NCBI GenBank assembly: GCA_051453625.1
Contig: JBOZIK010000001.1
Span: 287,510,964 to 287,542,529 of the forward strand
From: Welwitschia mirabilis
Lineage: Eukaryota > Gnetophyta > Gnetopsida > Welwitschiales
Direction: 5' to 3'
Length of the DNA stretch: 31,566 nucleotides
How positions within the stretch are numbered: position 1 is the stretch's first letter; the number at the start of each line of letters is the position of its first letter. Under the pieces are notes generated by a model. The model was not told the origin of the DNA. It worked only from the letters and a program-made list of their open reading frames with translations, and searched no databases. Both the position numbers and the translations under genes were made by a program. Of the stretch, positions 30,624-31,566 are shown in pieces.

Positions 30624-31566
30624 AAGCTCGTTGGACGAAACTGGAATGTTTGGTCTGTTCTGATGAGGGCTGTCTTGGCGCAGAAGGATTGCGTAAAAGC
30701 CCTCGAGTCAACGAAACCTACTTCCATGTAAGATAACGACTCGACAAAGATGAAGTCTAAGGCTCTGTCCTANNNNNNNNNNNNNNNNNNNNNNNNNNNN
30801 NNNNNNNNNNNNNNNNNNNNNNNNNNNNNNNNNNNNNNNNNNNNNNNNNNNNNNNNNNNNNNNNNNNNNNNNNNNNNNNNNNNNNNNNNNNNNNNNNNNN
30901 NNNNNNNNNNNNNNNNNNNNNNNNNNNNNNNNNNNNNNNNNNNNNNNNNNNNNNNNNNNNNNNNNNNNNNNNNNNNNNNNNNNNNNNNNNNNNNNNNNNN
31001 NNNNNNNNNNNNNNNNNNNNNNNNNNNNNNNNNNNNNNNNNNNNNNNNNNNNNNNNNNNNNNNNNNNNNNNNNNNNNNNNNNNNNNNNNNNNNNNNNNNN
31101 NNNNNNNNNNNNNNNNNNNNNNNNNNNNNNNNNNNNNNNNNNNNNNNNNNNNNNNNNNNNNNNNNNNNNNNNNNNNNNNNNNNNNNNNNNNNNNNNNNNN
31201 NNNNNNNNNNNNNNNNNNNNNNNNNNNNNNNNNNNNNNNNNNNNNNNNNNNNNNNNNNNNNNNNNNNNNNNNNNNNNTATGCATGGACAGCAAAACAAAG
31301 GGAGAAGACCGACAGGGGAAAAGCAAAAGAGTCCTCTTCTCAGGTAAATCAAGCTGAAAAAGATGCAAGTTTCCTTGTATCTGAACCTTGTGCCTTCCTA
31401 ACAAAGGAATATGGCAAAAACGTGTGGTTGATTGACAGATGCCTCCTTTCATATTTCTCTTAACCGTTCTGTCTTTACGTCATATTGTGTTGTTTCGTCT
31501 GGTGACGTGTATGCTGCCAATGGGAAACCATTCACAGTTGCTGGAATAGAAAGCATTATTTTGCAG
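30624..31566 (+). pseudogene. Ty1/copia gag and protease region of the second copy (partial, broken)
   Basis: From 30624 the frame reads KLVGRNWNVWSVLMRAVLAQ, the start of a copia gag (UBN2-type) domain. A TAA at 30729-30731 breaks it. After the 505-N gap, YAWTAKQREK looks like the end of a CCHC zinc knuckle whose last Cys is lost. NVWLID then gives the protease start. A frameshift falls right after this catalytic Asp, and the frame resumes as NRSVFTSYCVVSSGDVYAAN, GKPFTVAGIESIIL up to the window edge. No start ATG is obvious before KLVG. It is antisense to XPB and inactive in gag and protease. Confidence 0.85.
30773..31277. other. assembly gap, 505 N
   Basis: A run of N covering most of gag in the second copia copy. 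Confidence 0.99.

Noticed and set aside
30708-31463. Long open frames of 214-237 codons on both strands near the right end.
   Set aside because: Most of their length is the N gap. Only the flanking gag and protease pieces on the plus strand are supported.
1-31566. tRNA, rRNA, CRISPR arrays, bacterial operons or ribosome-binding sites.
   Set aside because: None seen. The window is plant nuclear DNA with a spliced gene and retroelement debris.

Overview
This is a plant nuclear window, most likely from a plant with a large repeat-rich genome. A gymnosperm is my inference, not proven. The DNA is AT-rich, the one gene has plant-type sequence and GT-AG introns, one intron is about 11.6 kb, and the introns are filled with decayed Ty1/copia, Ty3/gypsy and LINE remnants. 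Nothing bacterial, organellar or CRISPR-like was seen.

The only cellular gene I can support is the 3' part of XPB (ERCC3/RAD25), the DNA helicase/translocase of TFIIH, on the minus strand. Eleven coding exons run from 27578 down to a TGA at 9523-9525: 27578-27241, 27147-27072, 26944-26751, 26336-26173, 26059-25987, 14419-14306, 13939-13859, 13785-13726, 10042-9959, 9858-9716 and 9619-9523. All junctions are GT-AG, phases agree throughout, and the joined frame is 474 residues with no stop. It runs from just before the Walker A motif to the C-terminus. The N-terminal exons lie beyond the right edge or, less likely, inside an assembly gap.

Layout from left to right: 1-9.5 kb is downstream flank, with a possible copia LTR edge near 655, a dead LINE reverse transcriptase (about 5.1-6.0 kb, minus) and short tandem repeats near 7.5-7.8 kb. 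From 9.5 to 14.4 kb are XPB exons 11 to 6, with a 3.7-kb intron 8. From 14.4 to 26.0 kb is intron 5, holding a gypsy integrase/chromodomain tail with its LTR junction (plus, about 15.5-16.1 kb), a gypsy RNase H fragment (minus, about 16.6-16.9 kb), diverged and tandem repeats, a second gypsy integrase tail (plus, about 21.6-22.0 kb) and a copia RT-RNase H region with 3' LTR (plus, 22.5-24.6 kb). From 26.0 to 27.6 kb are exons 5 to 1. From 27.6 kb to the end is the preceding intron, with the 5' part of a second copy of the same copia family (plus, from 30438).

The most interesting point is XPB intron 1 of this window. It is 93 nt, a multiple of three, has no in-frame stop, and sits exactly inside the DEVH box. 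If retained it would insert 31 residues into the ATPase motif. I did not find a clearly undescribed biological system. Five runs of N interrupt the copia copies, and one has a near-identical 52-bp sequence on both sides, which suggests a misassembly.
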